Source: Polytrichum commune | Lineage: Eukaryota; Streptophyta; Polytrichopsida; Polytrichales; Polytrichaceae | NCBI GenBank assembly: GCA_950295325.1 | Contig: OX485805.1 | Location: 21,687,501 to 21,751,500, forward strand | Reading direction: 5' to 3' | Length of the DNA stretch: 64,000 nt | In this document: piece after piece, positions 13,014 through 27,700 of the stretch | Layout of the letters: the number at the start of each line of letters is the position of its first letter | Numbering within the stretch: position 1 is the first letter of the stretch | The notes under the pieces: generated by a model | Seen by the model: only the letters and a program-made list of their open reading frames with translations | Databases searched by the model: none | Told to the model about the DNA's origin: nothing | Program-made: the position numbers and the translations under genes

Positions 13014-15734
13014 TGATCTTATGTGTTTTTATGTTATTTTATCTAGGTTTGAGGACAATTGGAAAAGATAAGTGCGTGCACAACCCTACAAGGTGGTCAT
13101 GTACACCAAAATGAATGCAAGCCCATGACATTTTAGGAGATGGGTGTTGCGTCATTGGGGTTATGACAATTCCAGACCCGGGATGATGTAATAAGGACTA
13201 AGACCTAGGGTGATTTTAGATATTTTCAACACTTGACATAGTGATAGAACTTTCATATTGTTGGAGTTGGAAGCCAACAACTTTCAAAGCGAATACCTTA
13301 TCCATGCAGATGATGGGGCCAATCTTCACGAACAATGCATTGGACATTATTTCCCAATGACAATCATAATTTATCCTGTGACCTTTCTCACAATGATTGA
13401 TGGCTATGGATTCACTCTTATATGGCGTTCTAAATGTGCAACGTTAAGGGAAACCCTAAAAGCCTACTGGAAAGTCTCGTTGTTTAAAAAAAATTGAGCC
13501 AAGATTTGAATTTTGGACATGTGTCATTTCTTCTCGTGCCCTTCGTAGTGTCCTACAAAGACTTGTATATTGAACTTGTGTGCAAACATATCACCTTTAG
13601 AAGTTGTGATGTTGTTTCCCTCGAGATACTTGAATACATATTTTGAAGCTTGAAGGCAATCTAATCCCAAGGGGGTGACTCCCGTATCTTAGAAAATTAC
13701 GTGAGAACAAATACATGGTCCACTTTAAAGTTGCAACCTACAAATTATAACACATGTACTTATAACAAAGCTCAAGTTATATATTGAATTTCATGGTATA
13801 AAAAAATTAGGGTGTTTACAAATTGATCATATTAGAGAAATTTTACAACCAACATACCATAGGGATCAATAGGGTAGAGAATCAAAATAATATATAATAA
13901 TGCTCTACACTATTGGATGACATCTCATGGTATGTTGGTAGTTGAATGTAATTCGTCGCACTAGACGTAGGAAGGGCTCCCGATAGGTTTGCACATTTTG
14001 TTTGGCTTTGTTAGTTCCTAGTTAGGATTTGTGGGAGCTCTCCAAAGTTTTCATGTATATGCAAACTCCCATCATCTTGCGAACGTGGTGAATGTTGATA
14101 GTTGATTGTTGAAGGTTGGAAAGTAGGTGCATGTGCATAATTGCGCTCCCTAGGTGCGCCCATCCCAAACTTCATATTTCCTACTTTTGATTTTTTTTGT
14201 TTGCTTGGTATATGGATAGGGTATAGGATTTTAAATTCTTGTTGTGATTCCTAACTTTTTTTTTTGGGACCATTCTCGACACAGAAGAAGGGGACAATGT
14301 CAGCTAGAGGCATTTGTATGAGTGATATTAATTGCGACTTGAGGTTCTTGGTTCTAGTGTTGCTGGTCACAAATCAAGTTTGCAATGTCTCTAAAGTTGA
14401 AATTGTTCTCTCTTGTTGATGCCTATGCTAGTCCAAAACTTATTGGATTTTGCGAGTGTGCTAAGGGTGACACATATGAAAACTCAAAACCACTACTTGA
14501 AGGTATTCATATTGTAAATTGGCCTTTTCAATTCTTTGAAATTGAGTGTAGGTGTAGGAATAGCTGCAAGCTTGAGGGACTCAATAAATTTTCTTTGGAT
14601 GTGTATGATCTGCAACCAACTAATTCCAACCTTTAATCCAAAAAATGCATGCATGTGGTTGACCTAGATATTGTTTTTGACTCCCTACAAACTCTTGAGT
14701 GCATAGTAGATTAGGCTGAAATCCAAGATCTTAGCCCTCTTGATGACTCTGACCAACCATTGCCTCCACCTGCAGGTTCTAGAGTTAGTGGTGAGAGCAC
14801 TAACCATGTGGCATCTAACGTGAAGTCCACATTGGTGAGTGTCAAGGTTATGGCAAGATATTTGCTAGCCAAAATTAATCTTAGGAAAGGTCTAAAACCA
14901 ATAATCTTGGAGGGTCACCAGGCACTTGAGGTCTTCAAATCATAATTTTGTGGGTGTAATAGAGGTGTAATGCGTAATTTGTAAAGAGTTTGGTTCCACC
15001 ATTGGAGATCATTCCAAGAATACAATTCACAAGTTTTTTGCCAAAATAAAATAAAAATCATCCCATGTCTAACATACATATTTGAAGAAAGAAAGGGAGT
15101 TCATTTTGTGATCATACCCATTCACAAGCCTCTAAAGGGAAGTCTATTGAGCAACCAAACATTTATGAAAAATACAATGAGGACAAAGTGAGCGATACAA
15201 CCCAAAACTTATCAAGCACAGAAGAATCTCATGACTTGTAGAACTGCAATAAGGTGCGTCACATTTCATAATCGCAAAATGATTACCTTTTACTTCCAAA
15301 ACTTGCATTTCACTTGAAGTCATTGTAGAATGATGGTGAAATATTGCAATTGATCATTTCCCGCTTTGTTTGAATTTGGTTGGTGTACCTCACCAATGAT
15401 GGCCCTATTCTTTTGTTTGTCCCTTAGAAGAAAGATGTTAAGGACAATGTGAGGATGTTCGTAGCCTCCTATGATTTAGTGTTGCAAACAAATTGGTGGG
15501 ATTTCAGCAAGTTGCCATTGTGTTTTTCGTTTGATAAACTTTTGACAGTACACTAAAAACTTTACATTGTTCCCTTCTTAATTGTGCTTTTATTGTCCTT
15601 GATGTTAATGCATCTATAGAATGGTTATAATAATCTCTACATGTTTTTGGTTAAATAGATATCAATGTGGTTCTATTCATGGTTTGTGAAATTTTATTGA
15701 CCTCTGAACGTTTCATTTGGCATGATTTTGATGA

Positions 15735-16060
15735 TTAAGATAAAGTAGTTCATGGATAGTTGATAATTAACAATACCATCCACTATACGTTTGACTGAAT
15801 TGGATATGATTGAGTTGCACACTACTAGGTTGGAACTTAGAATACGTTGGATTGGGCATTCTATATGTCTGCGACTAACTTTTATGGTTGCACCAATGAA
15901 ACAAAAAAATTGTGCACATTTCTTGAATTTGTGTGATGATGTTTGAATTTTTGGGTTCCTTTCAAAATACCATAATCAATGGACATTGATTTACGTGAGC
16001 AATTTCCTCTTTTTCTTCCATATGCGTCCAAGAACTTAACTTTCTCCCTTCCAAATGCCT
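15735..16060 (+). repeat. Dispersed repeat copy (partner at 19085-19290)
   Basis: Shares an ordered set of blocks with 19085-19290: GTTGA..TAA near the start, TTTGATTGGATTTGATATGA-like text, TTGAATTTTTGG, ATCAATGGACATTG and AAGAACTTAA. Same orientation, 3.3 kb apart. Could be two copies of a short element or degraded long terminal direct repeats; no internal retrotransposon domain was found between them. Confidence 0.5.
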
Positions 16061-16419
16061 CCATCAAAGTCCAAGAAACTTATGTTTCTTGGACTGAAAG
16101 TTCACATTCTTAGTTCGTTCATGTGCGATTCATTGTTTGGTAGCGTGAGATTGTGGCGGCAACTAATGAGGTTGCTCAATATTATAATGAGAAGACTATC
16201 GAGGACAAGAGATTTGAGGTGGGAATGTGGGAGCTCTAGACTAATCAAAGGTTGAGCGATTCAATCTAGTCAAACAAAAGAATTCAAGAAACTACTCTAT
16301 GTTACAGATCCAACACACTGGGAAGAATTTCTACATGAGGTGTGGTCATATGTTTTTCTTCATTTAATATTTGTTTTTATTATTTCTCTATAGTCTGGTT
16401 TTGTACATGCTACAAATTT

Positions 16420-17420
16420 CAGGTGAATATACATTGGAGTGTAAATCTCAAGCCCAGAATGTAGAAACTCCAAAAAATTGCCATTGCCGCCATTCAGGCG
16501 GAGTTCAAGGTGCAATGGTTGGAATGGTGGAACTCAAGTCTCTCTATGTGGTGCTCGGTTCATTTTCCTCCTCCAAATGTGGAAAAGAAACCTCTTGAAT
16601 ACTTCCTCATACGTGCTTCGTTATGGACACATGTATATTCAAATTCCTTAAGTAATAAACTTGTAAGGTTGTTTTTGTTCGTCTTCATGAGTGTGCGTTA
16701 TTGTTTGTTATTCATGTTCACATGTTGGGTTTTCATATAAAAGACAAATTGATCATTGAATTGAAGGATATCAAGAAGGAATTGGGTCCTATAAAAACTG
16801 GACCCAAAATTATGCAACTAGGTCCATATGTGGAGATATGGAGTATCTTGCTTTGGATTAAAGCCTACATTCATCTTATTTGGGCCGAGTCCCCATTCAC
16901 CAAAGGATCTAAACTACATAATTCCAAGTTTGGGATGATTGCTATCAAACATGTGTTGAACATGTGAGTTTGTTTTATGTAGTGTTCTTCATTATGTTCA
17001 ACTATTGGAAATTATTTGCCTTTGCTCCCACTTACTAATGGGGCCCTTCATTTGAGTGTAGGTATGTTGACAAGAAACTACTTGAGAAGAATGTCATTGA
17101 ACCACAAAACTTTCCAACATTTTTCAACGCTTGGATTGATAGGTTTCACAAATTTTGCATACATACAGTCATCCAAACATATGTTTGAGAGTATAATGTG
17201 TTGCAAGCATATCCTTGGTTTTTGTATTGCCATGTCGATTATTTCTCATCTAAGGAGGAGAATGAATTCAAGGCCCTTTAGAACATCCTAGATGTTGAGG
17301 ATATTCCAATGAATACCCAAGTTGTATCATCACAAACCAAAAAATGTAACCAAAGAGGTAATAATTTCAAGACACCAACTCGGGATCCTACAAATACTCA
17401 AACCCTAGCTAAAACACAAC
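16420..17420 (+). pseudogene. Decayed coding-like region, family not recognised
   Basis: Several frames carry protein-like text: FKVQWLEWWNSSLSMWCSVH then PPPNVEKKPLEYFLIRASLW near 16500-16660, and KKLLEKNVIEPQNFPTFFNA then WIDRFHKFCIHTVIQTYV near 17060-17200. They are interrupted by stops and frame changes. I do not recognise the family. The aromatic and basic composition and the surrounding repeats suggest a dead transposable-element ORF. Confidence 0.3.
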
Positions 17421-19084
17421 CTTTTCCCAATACTCAGGCTCATGCCAACACTCCAAAGATGTAACAAGTCCTCCCAACGCTCAATTGCATCATAAAACAT
17501 CCATTCTATCCCCACATGTCTCTCAGCAAATTCCGTTTGTCTTACGGCACAATAAGGAATTGCCAATGAAGGTTATGTTGGAGAAACCCTTCTATTCTTA
17601 ACATTATCAATTCACCATCTCATCCATTATTGGTGAAGACACATGAATTCGTCAAACAAGTAAGCAAATTTTCAGCAATTCAATTGCTTTTGAGTATTTG
17701 GATTATCTTTGTTGTGACTTAAAGTATGATTATATTTGTTATTTATATTACTTCTTATATGCAACAGTTTGATAGTGTCCGATCGACAAGTGTGTCAAGT
17801 GACTTATGTCTACATTGAGGTTTCAACTTATTGATCGTGGAATTACCTGAAGGTCTATATGTCCCATGTATTTCCTCCCCGCCATCAGTTGTGCCAGAGT
17901 GGAGTAAGCATAATACCACAGAGATTGAAGCAATTTTTTCGTTTGTTTTTCTTCCTTCATGATTATGCGTTCAATCTTTTAGTCATTTTGGAATGCAAAA
18001 ATGTATGTCAAGATGTTCATATGTAATCATGCACATATGACTACACTCTAGTGAGAGATTGGTGGGGTGTAAATGTCATGGCATTGTGCTCTGGAGTTGA
18101 TGTTTCTACTAGAGGAAGTCTAACTCTCAAATCTTGATAATTATAGTGCATTTTGATTAGATTCAATCATTTTTGTACAGTGTGATCTAATATTTGCGGG
18201 TGTGTTTGTTTTTATCTACTAAAACAAGATTATGCAGAATGTTGTTTTGTTGTGAGAAGAATGCAAATGTTAAAATATTCTTAAACAAAAACATTGTGTT
18301 CAAAAAGCAAGGAGTATGTGTAAGCGATGATGACGTATACTTTAACTACAATACCAAGAAAGATCAACTAATGCATGAATCGGTGCCTTGGCGGGTGCTT
18401 GTAAGGAACATCCAATTATCCTTCATATGTTTATTGAGGCTTTATCTTAGCTTGGAGTTGTTGTCATTGATGTCATAGCTTCTACAAGTGGGTTTACAAT
18501 GTTAAGATCCACAATCATGTTCAATACCTAATCCTTGATGTCACAATGCTTCAACCATAATTTATAATGTTAATGTAACATTTGATTTATATATTTTCTA
18601 TATTTTTCCTTTCAAGTGCCTCAATCCATGCATGTCGTAAGAGTAGACGCCATCTTGTTGCTTATGAGGCAAATGACCTCATTTCAATAAAGTTCTTCAA
18701 CCACCCCAAGAACCATGTTGTCAAATCAATCAATGCAAGCGTTGTCATTGGAGGACGATGAAGAATCTCCTCAAAAAGTGGCCAGGACATCACATTTGAG
18801 TACATGAGTTTGCCCAATGTAGTTCATTTTATTGTTGTTTGGTTTTGAGGATTTTGAAATTAACGTACTCACACTATGCATGCGTATATGCAGTGTCCAC
18901 AAGATGATGGAACAATTGACATCCCCTCCCAAGTCACACTTGCTACCTGTGTATGTGGAGAGCTTTGCTCGTTTACAAATGGCTCCATCTACACCTCATC
19001 CAAAGTCTCGCAAGGTCAATCCCAACGTGGAAATATTGTTCCATTAAGAGGCATCGGAGGATAATGTAGGGCATTTAGATAGTT

Positions 19085-19275
19085 GACTAAACCATCCAGT
19101 GTATGTTTGATTGGATTTGATATGATATGATTGGATTATATTGGATTGGATATTATTTAAGCGCATAACTTGGACTCGTATGTTTGTATTTGGATTTTTG
19201 GCTTCCCTTTGAATTATTGTAATTGGTGGACATTGTGATATAGTCCCATATATGCCTAAAAACTTAATTCTCTCT
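19085..19275 (+). repeat. Dispersed repeat copy interrupted by a MITE
   Basis: Diverged direct copy of 15735-16060. The match runs to the ACTTAATTCTCTCT text, where the hAT-like MITE begins, so the MITE probably inserted into this repeat. Confidence 0.45.
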
Positions 19276-19769
19276 CAGGGAGTGCACTATTCATTAAAAC
19301 CAAGCATCACGTGCGTGCATGTCCCTTATTAAAATACCCCTGTATACATTTTATTTTTTCTAAAATCAAGCAATATACTTACAAATCTCATTGCTTCAAA
19401 ATACATTTCCATACGTACACAAGGGTCCAAAAACAAATACAGAAATTGTATATAGCATGTGTACAAATGTTTGGAAATGCAAAAATATGGCCTTATTATA
19501 TGTATAATATCAAATCATGGATTTTTAGTTATAAAGTCGTTACTTAGTGGATGAAAAAACACATGATTCTTGGTCCAGGTCTGACTTGAACGCGTAAACG
19601 CATAAATGCGTACTTTACATATATTTTTCTATAGCCTCATGTATATCTACTTCTTGCTTAATAGCAATATGTCTCTTGTACGTACATTTTGTACATGCTT
19701 GTTTTAAATAATACCCCTTTTGTGCACCCACGTGTATAAATACAGTACTTGAACAGTGCACTCCCTGGG
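19276..19769. mobile_element. hAT-like MITE, 494 bp, with 8-bp target duplication
   Basis: The left end is CAGGGAGTGCACTATTCA (19276-19293). The right end, 19750-19769, is its inverted copy with one mismatch and two extra G bases at the tip. Flanking direct repeats TTCTCTCT lie at 19268-19275 and 19770-19777. An 8-bp duplication and CAGGG termini are diagnostic of hAT elements. The interior is AT-rich with no transposase, so the element is non-autonomous. Confidence 0.8.
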
Positions 19770-21750
19770 TTCTCTCTATCCTACAATTTCTCCATCATTT
19801 ATGTTTTGCTTGAATGCTCAAACTAACAACAAAAGTTGTTTTTAAATTGTTGTTTTGAAAATCAGAGTAAGACATTTATTTGGTTAACCACACTTCGTTT
19901 GATTGTCGCATGCATATTATTATCAAAAAAAATAAAATTATTCATGCCAATTACCACGGGTATAGGAGTATTTGTGAGTGTATTTCCAAATATTTTTCCT
20001 CCCTCACTGTTCGCAAGTTGCCGCTCACATGATAACACTCCCCTTTGTATAAACTAGGTATGTAATGGCCAGGCCTTTCCCAATTGTTATACAAGAACAT
20101 TTCATACATTGATCTTATGCAAGAACCACTTAAGGGAATGCAGTATGGTGTTGATGGAGTCATGTCTAATGACGATATTTCCATCTTGGAAGAATTCACA
20201 AGAGAGTAAGGATGCTAGAGTAACTAGAGCTATGGCTACAGGTGTGGATACACATGAAGACATGATTGTGTTGTGCTACCTACTCCAAATCTTGTGGCAT
20301 CTGAGAAGCCTCCGAAGGATCGCAAACTAATGTCGAGTCTCTACAATTCAACGTCCTCATGCACACTTGCAGTCTCAACTTTGCATTGTATTCTAGAGGT
20401 CTGAAGGAGGTAGTTACTTAACTTAATCCCACAACTATGTGGAAAAAACATACGCTAACTACGTCATTCAATTCTTCGGATAACATGTTGTAGGAGACTT
20501 TAAAAAACATGTTGCCCAATGAGATCAAGGGACAAAAGGCAGGTAATGACAACATCCAGGGGGTGGTCTTACGGAATTGCAATGCGAGCATGTGTTGGAG
20601 GAGTTGCAACAAACTAACAGCCATGTTAAATGGAATATTTTGAAAAGGAGGCCACCAATAAGGGAGAGTGGCTCGAAAAGGCCTACGGATTGAGGGAGCT
20701 TTGACATCCCCTCTTATATTTACAAATACAATGAATAGTGTATCAGGTAATGTGCAAACTATCCATTACTTCGGAGAGGTTAACATCTACATTGTTGGCT
20801 CAACTCCAGAGAAGCCATTAACCAAGGGCAGTCACCAAAAGTGAAGAGTATATTTGCCAAGACAACCAGTTTGAATACTTCAAGCAACAAACTAGGTGTT
20901 AGACTGGGTAGAAAAGGGCTTTGGGAGCCTAGCCAAAAAAGGCCAGGGTATGTTGCAAGTCTAGTTTAGGTCTCATTCCTTGTGACCGGGGCCATGCCAG
21001 TGAGCTTCATGTCAGTAGAGCTAACCTACATCCACTCATAGACAGCTTTCTCAACTTACGGCCTCATCAGCATTGGCACAACATCAAGTTGTGTTCCCGC
21101 ATCCGAAGGCCTGAAATTGAATGGTTTCTTGCATCTAGGCTATTCTGTGCACAGGGCATCATACAAGAAGAATGGTTATAAAGGGAAGCATTGGTGCCTC
21201 ACTGTAACTTATATGACTGTTCAGAGGTGGTGTTGCTGGGGATACTCATCACATGAAGGACAGCATTTTGTTTGCAGAGCATTCCATAGATGCAAGTAAA
21301 GGGATCATTGACTAGGGATGCGGACTTTGACTCCATTACAGCTCAATATTAGAAAAGCCCGCTCTTCCAATGGTAAGAAATTTTCAGCACGTTGGCTAGG
21401 ATGAATTTATTTATATCACATAATTTATTTGAGAACAGCAATACACCAATTCTTTACATGAAGCCACATACAGATATGCTATGTAATGATAACACCTGAT
21501 TGAAGATCACAAGCACAAAATTGACAGTAATCAAGTGCTTGAACCAAGCATGATGCACCTGCTATGTAAATTTAAGCTCCATAACTGTACCACAATCCCC
21601 AATTCTTCCTTCAAATCCTCTACCTTGAGATAGAGAGCATGGTACAAGAATAATTCAAGGCATTTGAAATCAAACACAAACATGAAGTTGTCTTCCATGT
21701 TTATGTAACTTCCACTTAAGCAATAAGCATTGCACGACTTCTGGATTCGC

Positions 21751-24700
21751 TTAATGCTTCAGTAGTCTCAAAATGTCGCCAACCAGATACAATGAGCCTG
21801 TGACAAGCACCTGCTTGAATCCAACAACAAAGCAAGCTTTCTTGAGTACAGTTGAGTAGTTTTGGATGCAAGTAACCCCACAAACTTTCAAGGCATTTGA
21901 AACAAACATCATCTGCAAGAGCTTCTGAAAAAAAAATGCATAGCAACTTTCACACTTGGGCACTGATCATCATGAACACTACTCAACAACAAATTTCACA
22001 ACGGCGTTACTGAATCATTCATATAACCACTTTTCAGTGTTTAACTGTACTAAAGAATTCTAGAGTGCATTGAGTTACATACCTGAATGCGGAGTTGAGG
22101 ATGGTGGGAGGTACAATTTCGAAGAAAATCCAGAGCAGCTGGTAGTGATCTTAACACTGCACTTGTAGCACCAAAAATGCTTTTGTTCTCATTTTGAACC
22201 TCAACATTCTTCAGTTCAGACAAAAGTGTCCTGTGGGGTTCATGTCTTTCTTCCTGTGATAGAGAGGCAACACCAGAGGTACCTGCCCATGCAAAACAAG
22301 TCTCTATCATGTGTCAGTACAAGGATGCAACATGGGTGTAAGTAGAGCACATGATTTGAGGTATAAAGGCCTTAACGATTACTTCCAATGCTGGACCAGT
22401 ATATAGGTGAATGCATGATATCAATACAGAATATCAATAGAGGCATCAAAAAACCTACATGACCATTAACAAAATTGGAATACCAATCAAAATTTGATAC
22501 TTGTTGGGTATCACTAGATAAGAGAATATTTTTGTACTTCATCATTAATTGGGCCAATACCATCCTACTCCCATATTGATACAAGAATCCTTTTAACTAA
22601 GTATGAAGATTCTTGCATGGTATATAGGCCCAAATGGTATCAAAGACAAAAACATCCTCAAGTACCCATACCCTACTGATATCAGTAGAATGTAAGATCC
22701 TCATTATATACCAGAAAAAGAAAATACCTGTACAACAGTGGTTGCATTTCTTACTAAACACAAGAAGAGGACCTAAACTTCCAAGCCACAAGGAGGCCAG
22801 TGCAGATGAGACCATAAATTTTGGACGTCATGTGATTTATTTACAAAAAACCAAATTTGAGATGCTCCATGACTTCAATGGTTACATAGGGGCCCCAAAA
22901 AAGATAGTGGCCAGCGTGTCCCATATTTGATTCATTTAAGCTAATGACCTGTGTTTTTGGTATTTAGAATAATATTAGAAATGACTGTTTTCATATCAGC
23001 ATTTTGCACCGTTCATAGATAAAAATGAGTTGTCCACTAAGAAGAGCAGTTGAGAATTCAGGCATGAATTCCCCAAGTTTCTGGCATCTATTAGCACCGA
23101 TAATAGAGCGTTCCTTTCACTCAACTGGACTCTTGGTCGCAAGGTTGTTGTTTTGCATACAACACCTCCTATGTATGGTAAGTTTTCGGTGCATTATTGG
23201 AGGCAGTATGGAGGTTTGAATGAATGAAGAACATTCTATATCAGTTACATTCTATACCAGTTACATTCTATATCAGTTCATCGAGGGTCAAACTCATTTG
23301 GCATGCCAAGAGGTGCTCAAATGAGTTTGGACCCTCAATGGCCCAAAATAGTTTACTCTTCATTCAAATGTTAACACTACCTCCAAGCATGCACCACAAG
23401 TGGAAAGAAATTATTGATTTTGTACGCAAATGAATCAATGGAAATACATAGGGGATCAACTCCTGACAAAAGTTTCATTGAGTTAAAGGATCACTCTATT
23501 AGCACTGACATTAATTTCATAAATTGCTCTGACTTGAGAACTCATAGCAGTTAAAATGGCTTATTTTTTTGTAGCATCACCTGTGAGCTTGTTTGATTGT
23601 AAAGATTCCCAATGTCGCTGGAGCATCTGCTGCCAAGATAGCTCTGTTAATGTTGATCCTGCAGACACAGGTGTAGATACATCCACTGCCGTTTGGCTGG
23701 AGTATGGTGGAACAAAAAAGGCGGTGTGGAGAGGAAATCCTGCCAATAGAGCACATACTTCTATGTAACTTTCAAGTTGTTGTGGTCCTACTTCACTAAT
23801 TGATGAATTAGGCCATATTATCAATATAGAGGGTATCAATATATAATTATTGTATGCAATTGCAGTGCTGCAAGTCTGAACATAGGTAGCATCCTTAAAT
23901 AGGTGTAAGGACATACCCTTTCTATTCTAGCTTCAAGAATAAATTTCCAAGAATCAAGACTCCTGATTACATGCATGTATGTATCAAGTGGCAAGCTCTC
24001 ACTAGCCAACACCTCATTGTTACCTATCTTCAGACAAAGCCTTCTCCCATTTACCAAAATTCAACTTAAAAATCTTGCCAAAAAGAACCTCACCAAATGT
24101 AAACTCTCCAAGGTGCTTGTCTACGTAGAACACCCACTACACCACTTGAGAATGCTATGGAGGACATACCATTTCGCTTACACAAGTTGATCAAAGGATG
24201 CATCAGGAGCAATGGATCACGCTTTGGCATGCAGTTGAACAAAAGCACCTGTAAAAGCACAGCACAAGCATGAGCATACCCACCAGGAATTATTGCATTG
24301 CACCATAAGGATCCAAAAAGCTCTTCCTGATAAACAAGCACAAGTTAAAGAGTTATCCTTAAAGTGTCTCAAAAAGTCATGTTTTGGTAGGCAGTTTTGC
24401 CCACTTTTGATAAAAGTTTGACATGAAATTGAAGGCACCTAATATGGTGCTCTCAAAAGTTTGACATTTTTATATAGCTGTCTTTGGCCAAAGTCAAACG
24501 CCTACCCTTCATTTCGCTATAATTAGATGATTTGGTACCACTTGAACAGTCCTTCACCATATAAATTGTCAAAAGCGGGGTGCAACTCCCTACCAAAATA
24601 TGAATTTTGGTGAGATTTTAAGGATAACCCTAATCAATTTCGCAATTTATGATGGGCTACATCAAAAACATCAAAGGTGTCAATCTGCTATATGCTCCTT

Positions 24701-27700
24701 AACTGACTACCTACAACTGTAGGTTTCAATGCAATAACCTCATAGGTGATGAAGGAATCCCATCAACTTACCCTTCTCACCATAGAACCCTCCTTCCACA
24801 TTTGGTCATCTGTTGAACTATTATTCTGTTCACCTCTCTTAAGAGTTGTACCATCCTCCGACTTTATTGTTGAACAGAACCAATGTGCACAGGCTTCCAT
24901 GCTCTCTGGACTGTGAGCTCCATCTAAATAAAATGAGAGACGTCCAGTCTGATCATGAATAACTTCAGCTCGGCCGGACCATCTGGTCGCTTCAAGTCCC
25001 TTAATGAATGAGTCTGGCAACTTTCCAGTTGTGAGGACCTGCCACTTACTTACCTCAGTGATCAAGTAAGCAAACATGCTACATGTTGGTGCAGAAGGAT
25101 ACAACAACTTGGATAAACATTTCAGAATCAGGGCTACAAACAACATTCATACAGTCCACTAATCATCCAATGATCTCTTAATAGAAATCCTGGCTCAGCC
25201 TATCGAAGCTAGCTTGGCCCACCATTCCTAGATGGACAAGCTAGAAAGCCAGTGTTTTATATCCTAGCCCCACTGTTTTAGCAGAGTACTTCTAGCCTTA
25301 AGAAAACTTTGGTGACTTCATGTATAAGCTCTCAAACTCACATTTTAGCCAACTCGCCCAGAGTTTGATCTGGAGACTTTAAGCATAACTCTACTAAGTA
25401 TAATCGTAGCAAGTTTCAAATGGATAAGGAAAACGCCAACATTATGAAGATCGAGTAGATTTCACATTTTTTGTCCTATTTCCTCCTTTATCAGCATCAT
25501 AGACTTCAAATCACAGTATCAATATTTAGACAATTTTATGAGGTCAACAGGGATTATTCACCCTCTGCAACTGGGTAATATTTTCAGATGGATCCCTAGC
25601 CATCACCCACTGCTTGCAAAGAGCTATGGCTAGGGCAGCATTGACGCGCTGATGATCTCCTCCTAATCCAAGTTTCACGTTCTGCAAGTCATAATCATCC
25701 AAAGGGCGGGCAACCTCCAGAGTTATCTGCAGGAAAAAGAATCCACCCCAACTTCTGCGATTTAACCAAGACTCAGGAGAGGCAATCCCCAAAAAAATGA
25801 ACCAGCCAGCTACATTCTAACTCACACCTTACGCCCTAGATAAACATCAATGGATAACTCTTTCTTATGATTTTCTTGTAGAACTTATTATAATCTGTTA
25901 CTTAATTGTTCTCCTATTCAGACACAATCCAACAAATCTTTTGTTTTGAATATGATGAATTCTTTCCTCTTCATTTCTAAGACAGATCTTAAGCCAAAAG
26001 CCCCAAATTTCATCACAATGCATACCAACTGCGTTTTCAAAAATAATATAAAATTCAACATTGATGACAGATGGACAAAGGAGATAACATGTCCGACATC
26101 TTTCGTAGGAGAGGAAGATTAATTATGTTGGAGAATACCTACCCCAAGTTCTTGAGCCCTTTTCTGGAGAGAAACCATGGCTTCTTCAGGTTGCGGGGCA
26201 GTAAATGCTGGAACACCTGCCTTTGCACACCAACATTTCTTCAAATTTAGTCCTCTATTTTCAGACTGAAGGTGCATCTCCAGTCACCTCCAAAAATTGC
26301 TAACAATGATAAGGTGATGTATGTATAATCTATTAGTCTGCAGAAATGGCAGATTCCATACGATGGTGCAATAAATCTCCCAGAAATAGCATACCTATGA
26401 AACAGGGACAATTCATCTGTACCAAGTGTGAAGTTAATCTCAACCTGCTCATGGAGAATAATCCATCTTACCTTGAAAATCCCTGCCTTCTCCCACGCAA
26501 TCTCTGCTAGTGTGTGACCTGTTCAAATATAGATGCTTTCAGTACTTCTTGCTCCATAACTAGATGTCAAAGCCCAGCTGTTGATTTGACAGCTAGATTT
26601 TCACAAAATGACAAAAAAAAGAAAAAAAGAAATTAGTGCTGTAGCTGTACTAACTTTGTCGTCCTTGAACGAACTGGTACTCGAAGACACGGTTTTACAT
26701 TCGATAAATATTGTAACTACTTTTTAAGATGAACCCAGAAGCTCAATAGCCACTGGCACATAAACAGCATAAACTGTTCAGCTCAACCACACAACACATC
26801 AAATATAACTCTTCACAATAAGATATTCCATGTGATGCCATGAATGAATCCATGTGGAGAACGATAAATTCAAGAAATTCCATTCCTTTAGCTACTTAAA
26901 GGTTTCAGTTCACTAGGGATTGAAAGTATGCTGTATTGCTCTCTGGGGTCATCAAATATGCAGACTTCTTACAAATCTGCTGCAACAGAATATCGCTCTC
27001 TTCATGGAAATTAATGGCCAGGGCAAAAGGTAATTCAGTGAAGAATGTCGACATACCCAGCAACTCCATGTGATCATATCCTAGTGAGGCGATGCCACAA
27101 GCAACAGGAGATTTTACCTGAAAAGGTGGCAATTACTGACATCATCTTTTATTATATAAAAGGTGAAACTGAAATGCAAACTAATCCTCCTCTGTTAGTG
27201 GACGAGACTATACTGAGGACTAGAATCTGCAGCTAAATAGTGGAAAACGAAGGACTAGGAGCATTTGATACAAAGAGCAGGGGCACATTTCAAGATGTCA
27301 ATCATAATTCACATGAAATTACAGTACATGAGGGACAAAGGAAAAGAGCTTACCACGTTAGTGGCATCAAGACGGCCACCAAGACCAACTTCAAGAATTG
27401 CAACATCCACCTGTTATCAGAGTATTAAGAAACTTTAGGTAATACCAGAAAGTGATATTGCAATGAAATGTTCCAATGCAGCTCCACACCCTTCGAATAA
27501 CAGTTGACTTGTAGATGTGATATAAGGCAAACACAATGTGCAAAACAATCAGAAGACTGTCAATATGCTTCCACAAACCACCAGTTTGCAGAGTCTTTTG
27601 TCAAGCAAGGTAAAGCAATACTGAAACTAAAGAAGATTCTAATCACATTGAATATAAGCCATCCATGAAGAGGTGATCTTTGTACAAATGCACACTAGTA

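Larger units (their letters stand above)
9641..21750. other. Gene-poor AT-rich spacer with decayed repeats
   Basis: About 12 kb without a gene I can support. Short open frames are scattered, broken and of no known family; the longest continuous coding-like patches are near 14385-14636 and 16420-17420. Listed separately: tandem repeats at 10472-10730 and 11198-11442, a LINE-tail remnant at 12394-13013, a dispersed repeat pair at 15735-16060 and 19085-19275, and a hAT-like MITE at 19276-19769. Between 20.0 and 21.7 kb I see nothing beyond low-complexity AT-rich DNA. Confidence 0.6.

Noticed and set aside
15735-19290. LTR retrotransposon bounded by the two similar direct repeats
   Set aside because: No primer-binding site, polypurine tract, gag or pol text between them, and the repeats lack TG..CA ends.
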